From CAZFUY01 sp964522445 (lineage in GTDB: Bacteria > Pseudomonadota > Gammaproteobacteria > SZUA-229), in NCBI GenBank assembly GCA_964522445.1, contig CAZFUY010000005.1:1-52129 (forward strand): a stretch of 52,129 nt of DNA, in the 5' to 3' direction. Of this stretch, positions 1 through 7,466 are shown piece after piece. The notes below the pieces were generated by a model, which was not told where the DNA came from, did no database searches, and saw only the letters and a program-made list of their open reading frames with translations. Every line of letters begins with the position of its first letter. Position 1 is the first letter of the stretch. Both the position numbers and the translations under genes were made by a program.

Positions 1-52
1 CCTGACCGCTCGGTTCGTAGCCGAGTACTCTATCCAGCTGAGCTACAGGCGC
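1..52 (-). tRNA. tRNA-Arg (anticodon ACG), 3' part cut by window edge
   Basis: Read on the minus strand the sequence begins GCGCCTG-TA, followed by a D-arm (AGCTCAGCTGGATAGAG), then an anticodon stem CTCGG/CCGAG closing the loop CTACGAA, which gives anticodon ACG. This closely resembles bacterial tRNA-Arg(ACG). The 5' end is at base 52; the variable loop is just entered and the T-arm and acceptor 3' side lie outside the window. A good promoter lies directly upstream (72-100). Confidence 0.95.
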
Positions 53-71
53 ATATCTGCTGAGGGCGTGA

Positions 72-100
72 ATTATGGAGAATAGGCGGCGCTTCGTCAA
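72..100 (-). promoter_or_regulatory. sigma70-type promoter of the tRNA-Arg
   Basis: On the minus strand TTGACG (bases 100-95) and CATAAT (77-72) are separated by exactly 17 bases; each differs from the consensus -35 and -10 boxes at one position. The expected start of transcription is near base 65, about 13 bases before the tRNA 5' end. The region just after the -10 box is rich in G and C (CACGCCC), as in stable-RNA promoters subject to stringent control. That last point is inference. Confidence 0.7.
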
Positions 101-113
101 TGCATATTACAAG

Positions 114-131
114 AAAATTACATGTAATTTT
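114..131. repeat. perfect 18-bp AT-rich palindrome, possible weak terminator
   Basis: AAAATTACATGTAATTTT is a perfect palindrome 18 bases past the stop codon of the minus-strand dehydrogenase gene and just upstream of the tRNA promoter. In RNA it could fold as a 7-bp A/U hairpin with a CATG loop and a U-rich end, so it may be a weak terminator for the dehydrogenase transcript. It could equally be a dyad operator. Stem strength is low. Confidence 0.4.
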
Positions 132-148
132 TATACTCTTAGAAATGC

Positions 149-1426
149 CTACAACCTTCCATCAATATCTTTAACAGGTAAAACATATTTTACGTCAAAA
201 ATAACATGGTTCTCTTTGCAAATAGCCTTAATGCCTGATGCACCCATTTCAACAAATTCTTTGTGAGAAACGGCTAGAATAACGGCATCATAGTGATTCT
301 TTTTAAGCTCATTAACCAGATCCAGATTATATTCATGTTGAGCTTCATTATGACTAACCCATGGATCATAAATATCTACATTGGCATTGTATGGTTCAAG
401 CTCTGCAAGAATATCAACCACTTTTGTATTGCGTAAGTCAGGGCAGTTTTCTTTGAATGAGAGCCCCATAACCAGAATGTTAGCATCAACGATATTAATA
501 CGTTTTTTTGCCATTAGTTTGGCTACCCGCTCAACAATATGGGCTGCCATATGCTCATTAGTGTTTCTGCTTGCGGGTATTATTTTAGGCTCGAAACCAG
601 TTTCCTGTGCTTTGTGAACAAGGTAATAGGGATCAACACCAATACAGTGGCCACCTACAATACCGGGTCTGAAAGGCAGAAAGTTCCATTTTGTGCCTGC
701 CGCTTCAAGTACATCGAGAGTATCTATATCAAGCCGTGCAAAAATAAGTGCTAATTCATTCACTAAAGCTATGTTTACGTCACGTTGTACATTTTCGATA
801 ACCTTTGCGGCTTCAGCGACTTTCATCGTGCTGGCCTTGTGTGTGCCAGCAGTGATGATACTGAGGTATAGTTTGTCTACATAATCGGCTACTTCAGGAG
901 TAGAGCCAGATGTAATTTTTAGAATTTTAGTAACATGGTGTTCTTTATCACCTGGGTTAATGCGCTCAGGACTATACCCAGCATAGAAATCTTTGTTGAA
1001 GGTTAATCCAGAATTTTTTTCAAGAGCTGGAATACATACTTCTTCTGTAGCGCCAGGAAATACTGTTGACTCATAAATTACAATATCATCTTTTTTGAGC
1101 ACTTTACCCAAAGCAAGACTGGATTGAATAAGTGGTGTTAAGTCAGGGTTGTTGTTTTTATCGACAGGGGTTGGAACAGTCACTATATAAACATTACAGT
1201 CAGCAATATCGTTTAATTCTGAGCTGTAACTGAGTTGTCTGGTGGCTTTAAGCTGATCCTCAGTAACTTCAAGCGTACTATCTTTGCCTGATTTGAGTTC
1301 CTCAATACGTGGCTTGTTGATGTCATAACCAATGGTTGGGAATTGTTTGCCGAATTCCACAGCTAGTGGCAGCCCTACATAGCCTAAGCCAACTATACCT
1401 ATTCGTGTGTTCGTGAGTTCCAGCAT
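149..1426 (-). CDS. tviB: UDP-N-acetylhexosamine 6-dehydrogenase (TviB/WbpO-type nucleotide sugar dehydrogenase)
   Basis: 425 aa, the usual length. Oxidises C6 of a UDP-HexNAc to the uronic acid with two NAD+, in the cytoplasm. The N-terminal Rossmann motif GLGYVG is at residues 13-18, YEST at 118-121, the AAKVIEN helix near 206-212 and the catalytic-cysteine motif GGHCIGVDPYYL at 258-269 (Cys261); GLSFKENCPDLRNT marks the C-terminal UDP-binding domain. The sequence is closest in style to TviB/WbpO, which make UDP-GlcNAcA or UDP-GalNAcA; which epimer is used cannot be decided. It diverges from the EPS genes but very likely supplies an acidic sugar to them. Start ATG has GGAG about 10 bases upstream. 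Confidence 0.9.
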   Translation of the reverse strand: MLELTNTRIGIVGLGYVGLPLAVEFGKQFPTIGYDINKPRIEELKSGKDSTLEVTEDQLKATRQLSYSSELNDIADCNVYIVTVPTPVDKNNNPDLTPLIQSSLALGKVLKKDDIVIYESTVFPGATEEVCIPALEKNSGLTFNKDFYAGYSPERINPGDKEHHVTKILKITSGSTPEVADYVDKLYLSIITAGTHKASTMKVAEAAKVIENVQRDVNIALVNELALIFARLDIDTLDVLEAAGTKWNFLPFRPGIVGGHCIGVDPYYLVHKAQETGFEPKIIPASRNTNEHMAAHIVERVAKLMAKKRINIVDANILVMGLSFKENCPDLRNTKVVDILAELEPYNANVDIYDPWVSHNEAQHEYNLDLVNELKKNHYDAVILAVSHKEFVEMGASGIKAICKENHVIFDVKYVLPVKDIDGRL

Positions 1427-1543
1427 TGACGGTATGCTCCAGTTTTATATTTATCAAGTGGCGCAATAATACCTGAAGGCTATACTCGTATCATCAGATT
1501 TTTATACGCTTAATCTTAATTAAAAGAATTTATATTTATATGG

Positions 1544-1573
1544 TTCAGTATATAGCTGAAAATTTGTTATAAT
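1544..1573 (+). promoter_or_regulatory. possible sigma70 promoter for the 1660 gene
   Basis: TATAAT at 1568-1573 has TTCAGT (1544-1549) 18 bases upstream; the -10 is perfect but the -35 matches poorly. The divergent gap 1427-1659 otherwise shows only AT-rich sequence and a weak 5-bp dyad TTCAG/CTGAA (1544-1560) that overlaps the -35. No strong operator was recognised. Confidence 0.3.
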
Positions 1574-1659
1574 AAAAAATTCACGTTGATTGATTGGTTT
1601 AACGCCCAATAACTAAATAATAATATTAAAAACAATGAGATAAGAGAAAATAAAATTAA

Positions 1660-3054
1660 ATGTTAAGGATATTTCGCCACTATATACCGACATCAATAGT
1701 ATGGCTAATTATTGTTGAGTTTTTTGTCCTCTATGGTTCAGTTTATTTAGGGGTCGAGCTTCGTTTTCTGGATGGAACGCTAGAAGATAAGCTGCTTCTA
1801 GAGCCTTTAATGCCCAAGGCTTTATTATTTGCAACCGCTATGTGGCTTGCTATGACTGCAATGGGGCTGCATACACGCAATGTAGTTGATGATTTTGCAG
1901 GTATGATGATTCGCATTGCTTTAAGTTTTGGCCTGGGTTTTCTGGGTAGCATCCTGGTTTTCTATGTATATCCTGAATTGCTTTTAGGTCGAGGTGTTTT
2001 AGCCTTTTCAATGCTAACCGCTTTTTTTGGCATACTGATTTCACGCACAATTTATCAGAAAATAGATAAACACAGAATTTTTAGAAGACGCATTCTTGTT
2101 TTAGGTACAGGTGATAAAGCCAAAATCCTTGAAGGAATAAATGATTCAGCCCAGCAGCGTGGCCAGGAAATTGTGGGCTATGTAAGTATTGATACAAATA
2201 CCCCTAAAGTAGCAGAAGAATCTATTCTAAAAGTTAAAACAACTCTGCTGGAACTTGCCGAAGAAAATGATATAGATGAAATTGTTTTAGCCATGGATGA
2301 CAGGCGACAGGGTTTTCCTATTAATGGCTTATTAGAATGTAAAATGCGTGGCATTTTCGTAAGGGATCTGGTGCATTTTCTGGAGCGCATTAGAGGGCAT
2401 ATTGAGCTTGAAGTGCTTCACCCAAGTGTGGTGATTTTTTCTTCTGGCTTTACTAAAGCGGTTTCACCCGGTGGAGGCAAACGCTTATTTGATGTTATGG
2501 CAAGCTTAATGTTACTTATTGTTGCAAGCCCCGTTATTGTTTTAACATTTATTGTTATCTGGTTAAGTAGCCTTGGTCGAGACCCAGTTTTTTATCGACA
2601 AATAAGAATAGGGTTATGTGATGAACCATTTGGTGTGCTGAAATTTAGAAGCATGAAAACAGATGCAGAAAAAGATGGCGCACAGTTTGCGAAGAAAAAA
2701 GACTCACGGGTAACAATGATAGGTGCTTTTATACGAAAAACGCGTATAGATGAGTTGCCACAATTAATTAATGTGTTTAGAGGGGATATGAGTTTTGTTG
2801 GTCCTCGCCCTGAACGTCCTGAGTTTGTATTGGGTTTTGAGCAATCTATACCACATTACGCGTTACGTCATACTGTAAAACCAGGCATTACTGGTTGGGC
2901 TCAAATATGCTATCCCTATGGAGAGACAGAAGAAGATACCAAAAATAAATTGCAGTTTGATCTTTACTATATTAAAAATTATAGCTTATTTCTTGATATG
3001 ACTATTCTTTTTCAGACTGTGCAGGTTGTCTTTTTTGGACAGGGTGCTCGATAA
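1660..3054 (+). CDS. polyprenyl-phosphate sugar-phosphate transferase, EpsB/WcaJ type (EPS initiating transferase)
   Basis: 464 aa. Transfers a sugar-1-phosphate from a UDP-sugar to undecaprenyl phosphate at the inner membrane, the first step of repeat-unit assembly. The N-terminal part has several hydrophobic membrane segments (about 12-125), followed by a Rossmann-like middle region (LVLGTGDKAK near 147). The C-terminal bacterial sugar-transferase domain starts at KRLFDVMASLMLL (about 272) with its membrane hairpin, FRSMKTDAE, and the signature TRIDELPQLINVFRGDMSFV followed by GPRPERPEF. Layout and length fit the TIGR03013 group found in XrtA/EpsH-type loci. It is separated from the main operon by the J-domain and Mo-hydroxylase genes. 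Confidence 0.92.
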   Translation: MLRIFRHYIPTSIVWLIIVEFFVLYGSVYLGVELRFLDGTLEDKLLLEPLMPKALLFATAMWLAMTAMGLHTRNVVDDFAGMMIRIALSFGLGFLGSILVFYVYPELLLGRGVLAFSMLTAFFGILISRTIYQKIDKHRIFRRRILVLGTGDKAKILEGINDSAQQRGQEIVGYVSIDTNTPKVAEESILKVKTTLLELAEENDIDEIVLAMDDRRQGFPINGLLECKMRGIFVRDLVHFLERIRGHIELEVLHPSVVIFSSGFTKAVSPGGGKRLFDVMASLMLLIVASPVIVLTFIVIWLSSLGRDPVFYRQIRIGLCDEPFGVLKFRSMKTDAEKDGAQFAKKKDSRVTMIGAFIRKTRIDELPQLINVFRGDMSFVGPRPERPEFVLGFEQSIPHYALRHTVKPGITGWAQICYPYGETEEDTKNKLQFDLYYIKNYSLFLDMTILFQTVQVVFFGQGAR

Positions 3055-3086
3055 GATATTAATACGTTTATGCTGGTTAAAAGAGT

Positions 3087-3863
3087 TTATTTTTTCTTGG
3101 GGTTGGGTAGTGAAAGACCTGCTTTTAGAGGCGATCCTTGAGCGCGTTTCCAACGAACAACTGCGCCATTGTTAAAATATATTTCTGATTTGCCATAGTA
3201 CCATATGTCACCATCGATCCTGGTTGGTGTTCCCTGTACGCTGATAACTTCGCCAATTGTTGATCCATACGTAAAAAATTTATTATTTTTACTATATATA
3301 ATGCTGTCTGACTTTTTCTTTCTATTTGTTTTATCTTTCTTTTCTAATCGTGTACTTTTACTAATGTTCTTTTTATTTTCTTTTTCTACTTTATATTTTT
3401 TTACTGTGGTTTGTGATTGTGTCGTTGTTTTGTTTTCAGGAGATAACTCTATATAAGCATAAACAAGAATAGAGGCAACGATAATAATTGAGAAATATGG
3501 CTTCTTTTTCTTTTCTTTATAAGGAGATGATTTTCTCGGTGTGGTCTTTTTTATTTTAGTTGTTGTTTGTTTTTTTTCTGTAGTAGTGGCTGCTGTTTTT
3601 TTTGGGGTGGTTAATGGTCTGGGCTTTTCTGCATCAGGTAATGAATTGTGCTTTTTATAATAAGTTAATAGTTGTTGATAGGCTGTATTAATATCTTTTA
3701 TTTTTTCTTCAGCCGCATATTTTTTTGAGCTTCCTTCTTTGAATCGATCAGGATGCCATTTCTGGATTTGTACTTTATATGCTTTTCGTAACTCACTCCA
3801 GTTGCATCCTGGTTTTATATTCAGGATTCGATAACATTCTCCATATGTGTACTTCTGTTTCAT
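3087..3863 (-). CDS. J-domain membrane protein with BamE/OmlA-like C-terminal motif
   Basis: 258 aa. An N-terminal J domain (about 5-70) has the HPD triad at 37-39 (KWHPDRF), so it should stimulate a DnaK-type ATPase. A Lys/Thr-rich low-complexity linker follows (80-120), then one membrane segment (about 122-140), a second highly charged linker, and a C-terminal module (about 195-245) reading YGSTIGEVISVQGTPTRI ... DIWYYGKSEIYFNNGAVVRW, which resembles the small fold of BamE/OmlA lipoproteins. The J domain would be cytoplasmic and the C-terminal module periplasmic. Role in EPS production is unknown; it lies convergent to the initiating transferase and divergent from the Mo-hydroxylase. Confidence 0.75.
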   Translation of the reverse strand: MKQKYTYGECYRILNIKPGCNWSELRKAYKVQIQKWHPDRFKEGSSKKYAAEEKIKDINTAYQQLLTYYKKHNSLPDAEKPRPLTTPKKTAATTTEKKQTTTKIKKTTPRKSSPYKEKKKKPYFSIIIVASILVYAYIELSPENKTTTQSQTTVKKYKVEKENKKNISKSTRLEKKDKTNRKKKSDSIIYSKNNKFFTYGSTIGEVISVQGTPTRIDGDIWYYGKSEIYFNNGAVVRWKRAQGSPLKAGLSLPNPKKK

Positions 3864-3895
3864 GCAAATCCAGGGCGGAGGTGAGTAAATGTGTT

Positions 3896-3958
3896 AATTT
3901 TAACCTAGTTGTTAAAATTTTGATATTTTAGCCTTACTTAATTTGTTAGAATTTTAAT
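3896..3958. promoter_or_regulatory. operator-like array: 9-bp inverted repeat plus related direct repeats
   Basis: In the divergent gap 3864-4010, AATTTTAAC (3896-3904) and GTTAAAATT (3911-3919) form a perfect 9-bp inverted repeat with a 6-base spacer. A second copy in direct orientation, GTTAGAATTTTAAT (3945-3958), matches GTTAAAATTTTGAT (3911-3924) at 12 of 14 positions, 34 bases further on, about three helical turns. The spacing suggests binding sites for a dimeric regulator of the Mo-hydroxylase operon, the J-domain gene, or both. No regulator gene is adjacent. Confidence 0.45.
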
Positions 3959-4010
3959 GTAGATTAAAAATGCACTAATTCGATATCATCAAATTAATGA
4001 GTCTTGCAAA

Positions 4011-4496
4011 ATGATTACAATTCATGTGAACGGAAAACAGCATACCCTAAATGTAGATCCCGATATGCCATTATTATGGGTTTTGAGGGATAAACTTGGT
4101 TTAACCGGCACAAAATATGCCTGTGGTATTGCGCAGTGCGGTAGTTGCACTGTTCATGTTGACGGTGATGCGGTGACATCCTGTACGCTGCCTGTTTCCA
4201 GTGTGGTAGGAAAAAAAATAATAACAATTGAAGGCCTGTCAGCTAATAAAGAGTCATTGCATTATGTCCAGCAGGCATGGCTAGATGAAAATGTGCCTGA
4301 GTGTGGATACTGTCAGTCAGGCCAGATTATGACCGCAACGTCCTTACTTAAAAAGCAGGCAACCCCATCTGATGATGATATTGATCATGCAATGTCAGGT
4401 GTTTTGTGTCGATGTGGAACATACCAGCGGATACGAAAAGCAATCAAGCGTGCTGCTCAATATAATAAAGAAAATCAATCTGGGGAGATTAAATAA
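4011..4496 (+). CDS. [2Fe-2S] subunit of a molybdenum hydroxylase (isoquinoline 1-oxidoreductase alpha-type)
   Basis: 161 aa, full length. Two [2Fe-2S] clusters carry electrons away from the Mo site: a plant-ferredoxin-like cluster with Cys38, Cys43, Cys46 and Cys58 (ACGIAQCGSC ... TSC), and a helical-bundle cluster with Cys98, Cys101, Cys133 and Cys135 (ECGYCQSGQ ... CRCGTYQRI). These are the hallmarks of xanthine-oxidase-family small subunits, closest to IorA. It overlaps the large-subunit gene by one base (TAATG), so the pair is translated together. True substrate unknown; the IorAB family also includes aldehyde-oxidising members. Confidence 0.92.
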   Translation: MITIHVNGKQHTLNVDPDMPLLWVLRDKLGLTGTKYACGIAQCGSCTVHVDGDAVTSCTLPVSSVVGKKIITIEGLSANKESLHYVQQAWLDENVPECGYCQSGQIMTATSLLKKQATPSDDDIDHAMSGVLCRCGTYQRIRKAIKRAAQYNKENQSGEIK

Positions 4497-6589
4497 TGGA
4501 GATAATAGAAAATACATCTCGCAGACATTTTATAAAATCTTCAGTTGCCTTAGGGGTTGGCTTAACTCTAGGTATTCAACTTACCTCATGTGAAAAAAAT
4601 CATGATGATATAAACAATATGATGTTTAGCCCTAATGTATGGTTAAAAATTGATTTAAATAATCAGGTTCATATTATTTTATCCAAATCTGAGATGGGGC
4701 AGGGTGTAATGACGGCTCTTAGTATGTTGATTGCTGAAGAGTTAGGAGCAAACTGGCATGATATTAAAATTGAGCTGGCTGATGCATCTGATAATTATGG
4801 CTCAATGGCAACAGCAGGTAGTACATCTATTCAGGAGCTCTGGTTGCCCTTAAGATCAGCTGGTGCAGCCGCTCGTGAGATGTTAATAAATGCAGCAGCA
4901 GATAAATGGAGCGTATCTGCTGCTGAATGTAAAGCACATTCAGGTAGTGTTACGCATTCAGGTAGTGGTAAATCAGCTTACTTTGGTGAATTAGCAGAGT
5001 TAGCGAACAGTCAGCCTGTTCCTGTATCACCTAAGTTGAAGCAGGCTTCAGATTTTAAATTAATTGGTCAGCCTGTTCCGCGTATTGATGCACCATTAAA
5101 AGTAACAGGACAGGCTAAGTACGGCATAGATACAGAGATAAAGGGATTGAAATATGCTGCTATTAGACAGTCTCCAGTTTTTGGTGCAATAGTTGAATCT
5201 GTTGATGATTCTGCAATTAAATCAGCTAAGAATATTCATTCTGTTGTTCATCTTAATAATGCTGTCGTTGTTGTTGCTGATAGTTATTGGGAGGCTCAAA
5301 AAGCAGTTGATGCTTTAAACGTTAAGTGGAGTGAGTCAGTAGTTTCTCTTGTTAGTAGTGCTTCAATAAAAGAAGATTATCAACAGTTGATAAAACAACC
5401 TGGCACTAAGGAATATGAAAATGGAAATAAATCTGGAAGGTCTATAGAAAAAACACTCAGTACGGAGTATGAAGTGTCATTTCAGGCTCATGCAACTATG
5501 GAACCTATGAATTGTGTGGCACATGTACATGAGTCAGGTTGTGATGTTTGGGTACCTACGCAGCATCCTCAGGGAGCACTAGATGCAACTAAATCCCTGC
5601 TGCAAACGGGATTAAAAAAGTATATTGCACAAATTCTGGAAAAATTCACAGCTGAAGATGCTATTAAAATTCATCCAACTCTGATTGGAGGGGGATTTGG
5701 TCGGCGCTTAGAACAGGACTTTGTTATTCAGGCTGTTGAAATATCCAGCAAAACAGGCCTGCCTATTAAGTTGATATGGTCCAGAGAAGAGGATATTCAG
5801 CATGACTTTTACAGGCCTTATACCTACCACAAAATAGAAGCAGACATTGCAAATTCGGATATTTTAGATTGGCGACACCGCATTGCAGGCCCAACACATG
5901 GGCGTTCTGTAGGGGGGGCGACTCATTTGCCTTATGATATAGAGCATATTTATATTGATTATCATAAGAAAAAACACGGCATTCCCATTGGTTCATGGCG
6001 CTCTATAGGTAGCTCGCATAATGCTTTTGTTACAGAAAGCTTTATTGATGAAATTGCCCATGCGTCAGGTAGTGATCCATTAGCATATCGAAAGAAACTT
6101 ATGAAAAATCAGCCAAGGTTATTGGCTGTGCTTGAAAAAGCAGCATCAGAAGCGGGTTGGAGTAAGAATAATAAATCAATGGGTATTGCTGTTCACCCAG
6201 GTTTTGGTAGTTATGTGGCACAAATTGCTGAGGTTTTGATAGAAGATACTGGAATTAAGGTTAAGAAGATTGTTTGCGTGGTTGATTGTGGTTTAGTTGT
6301 TAACCCAGATATTGTTAAGTCACAAATTGAAGGGGGTATTGTATTTGGCTTAACGGCAGCACTAAAAAATAGCATCCATATTAATAATGGCCGGGTAAAG
6401 CAAAGCAATTTTCATGATTATCCACTTTTAAGTATGCAGGAAATGCCTGAAGTTGGTGTTTACATAATGCCAAGTACAGAGACACCGGGTGGTGTTGGCG
6501 AAATTGCAGTGCCCCCTGTTGCCCCAGCAGTAGCGAATGCATTATTTGTTGCAACAGGAAAACGTATAAGGCAACTGCCTTTGTATTAA
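4496..6589 (+). CDS. molybdopterin-binding subunit of a molybdenum hydroxylase (isoquinoline 1-oxidoreductase beta-type), Tat-exported
   Basis: 697 aa. The N-terminus has a twin-arginine motif SRRHFIK (8-14), a hydrophobic stretch and LTSC (29-32), which also fits a lipobox; the mature enzyme is probably periplasmic and perhaps lipid-anchored. Mo-pterin segments visible are GQGVMTALSMLIAEELG near 73, GGGFGRRLEQDF near 399, the GSWRSIGSSHNAFVTESFIDE segment, and the C-terminal GGVGEIAVPPVAPAVANAL with the expected catalytic Glu. It is the periplasmic IorB-like design, lacking an FAD subunit; no cytochrome c partner or XdhC-like maturation gene is next door. Why it lies inside an EPS locus is not evident. 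Confidence 0.92.
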   Translation: MEIIENTSRRHFIKSSVALGVGLTLGIQLTSCEKNHDDINNMMFSPNVWLKIDLNNQVHIILSKSEMGQGVMTALSMLIAEELGANWHDIKIELADASDNYGSMATAGSTSIQELWLPLRSAGAAAREMLINAAADKWSVSAAECKAHSGSVTHSGSGKSAYFGELAELANSQPVPVSPKLKQASDFKLIGQPVPRIDAPLKVTGQAKYGIDTEIKGLKYAAIRQSPVFGAIVESVDDSAIKSAKNIHSVVHLNNAVVVVADSYWEAQKAVDALNVKWSESVVSLVSSASIKEDYQQLIKQPGTKEYENGNKSGRSIEKTLSTEYEVSFQAHATMEPMNCVAHVHESGCDVWVPTQHPQGALDATKSLLQTGLKKYIAQILEKFTAEDAIKIHPTLIGGGFGRRLEQDFVIQAVEISSKTGLPIKLIWSREEDIQHDFYRPYTYHKIEADIANSDILDWRHRIAGPTHGRSVGGATHLPYDIEHIYIDYHKKKHGIPIGSWRSIGSSHNAFVTESFIDEIAHASGSDPLAYRKKLMKNQPRLLAVLEKAASEAGWSKNNKSMGIAVHPGFGSYVAQIAEVLIEDTGIKVKKIVCVVDCGLVVNPDIVKSQIEGGIVFGLTAALKNSIHINNGRVKQSNFHDYPLLSMQEMPEVGVYIMPSTETPGGVGEIAVPPVAPAVANALFVATGKRIRQLPLY

Positions 6590-6697
6590 CTTAAACTTAT
6601 AACAAGTTAATTTAACCCAAACGAGTGATGTTTTTCATATAAAAACTACCAGGTTTGTGCGTGGAAGTTACTGATTTTATTAAAAAACAATGGATTT

Positions 6698-6800
6698 GTT
6701 TCTCGGGAAACCTTAAAATAGCTGGCTCTTAAAAAATGGTATGGGAAGTATCAGCTGGCTGATTTCAGACGGTTCGATGAAATGGATTGCTTCCCCGGAG
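6698..6800 (+). promoter_or_regulatory. foldable 5' leader before the EPS export gene; candidate cis-regulatory RNA
   Basis: The 217-base gap 6590-6806 ends in nested dyads. GTTTC-TCGG-GAAAC (6698-6711) is a tetraloop hairpin. GGGAAGTA (6743-6750) pairs with TGCTTCCC (6788-6795). Inside that stem lie ATCAG-CTGG-CTGAT (6750-6763) and ATTTCA (6762-6767) with TGAAAT (6778-6783), so the segment can form a three-way junction that ends one base before the GGAG ribosome-binding site (6797-6800). AGCTGGCT occurs twice (6720-6727, 6753-6760). It does not match c-di-GMP (GEMM-I) landmarks that I know. Not assigned to any RNA family. Confidence 0.45.
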
Positions 6801-6806
6801 AAAAAA

Positions 6807-7445
6807 ATGATTAATCCCCTGATAATAACTAAATTACTGGTTATTTTTATAATGACACTGGTAGCTGGCTGTGCGTCAGATGTGTATATTTCAGCTGATT
6901 CACCTGTTCTAAAAAATCAGAATGTATCTAAAACAATTGCCGTATATCGTATTGGCGTTGATGATACGGTGCAAATTAATGTTTGGCGTAATCAGGAGCT
7001 ATCAGTTACGGTGCCAGTTCGACCTGATGGTAAAATATCTATGCCATTAATTGGTGACGTTCGTGCTGCAGGGTATACACCTGAAGAAGTGGCTGAAGCA
7101 ATACGTAAGCGTTTACAGAATTATGTTCGTGATCCCAATGTCACTTTAATGGTAACAGGGCTTTTAAGTAATGAATACTTAACTCGTTTACGGGTAACAG
7201 GTGCTGTTGCTACACCCAGTTCTCTAAATTATCGTCAAGGAATGACTGTTCTTGATGCCGTACTCGCGGCGGGCGGTGTAAGTGATTTTGCTGCACCAGA
7301 CAATACAAAACTGTATAGAAAAATAGCAGGTAAAACCAGGGTGATTAGTATTTATCTGGGCGATATTCTGTATAAAGGTCAATTACAGACTAATATAGAG
7401 CTAAGGCCAGGCGATATTATTACTGTACCTGAACGTTTATTTTAA
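6807..7445 (+). CDS. outer-membrane polysaccharide export lipoprotein (Wza/EpsE type)
   Basis: 212 aa from the ATG at 6807. It is predicted to form the outer-membrane exit channel for the polysaccharide. The signal peptide ends in the lipobox LVAGC (about 18-22), followed by a polysaccharide-export domain (YRIGVDDTVQINVWRNQELSV ... DGKISMPLIGDVRAAG, about 45-120) and one SLBB-like domain (LRVTGAVATPSSLNYRQGMTVLDAV, about 125-200), ending RPGDIITVPERLF. It is short, like the single-SLBB EpsE proteins of XrtA-type loci. An in-frame ATG lies at 6741, but GGAG six bases before 6807 and the signal peptide decide the start. First gene of the 26-gene operon, behind a structured leader. Confidence 0.92.
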   Translation: MINPLIITKLLVIFIMTLVAGCASDVYISADSPVLKNQNVSKTIAVYRIGVDDTVQINVWRNQELSVTVPVRPDGKISMPLIGDVRAAGYTPEEVAEAIRKRLQNYVRDPNVTLMVTGLLSNEYLTRLRVTGAVATPSSLNYRQGMTVLDAVLAAGGVSDFAAPDNTKLYRKIAGKTRVISIYLGDILYKGQLQTNIELRPGDIITVPERLF

Positions 7446-7466
7446 TTCTGCTGAGGAAATGCCTGG

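Noticed and set aside
6741..6806. In-frame ATG extending the export lipoprotein by 22 residues
   Set aside because: It removes a proper signal peptide start and lies inside the dyad-rich leader; the GGAG site fits only the ATG at 6807.
6590..6806. c-di-GMP (GEMM-I) riboswitch
   Set aside because: The conserved ACGCAAAGC and GGCAAACC landmarks are not present, although the segment is structured.
6590..6806. Sigma-54 promoter of the type that PrsR-regulated genes use
   Set aside because: CTGGCT at 6721 is the nearest -24 match but no GC of the -12 box follows at the right distance.
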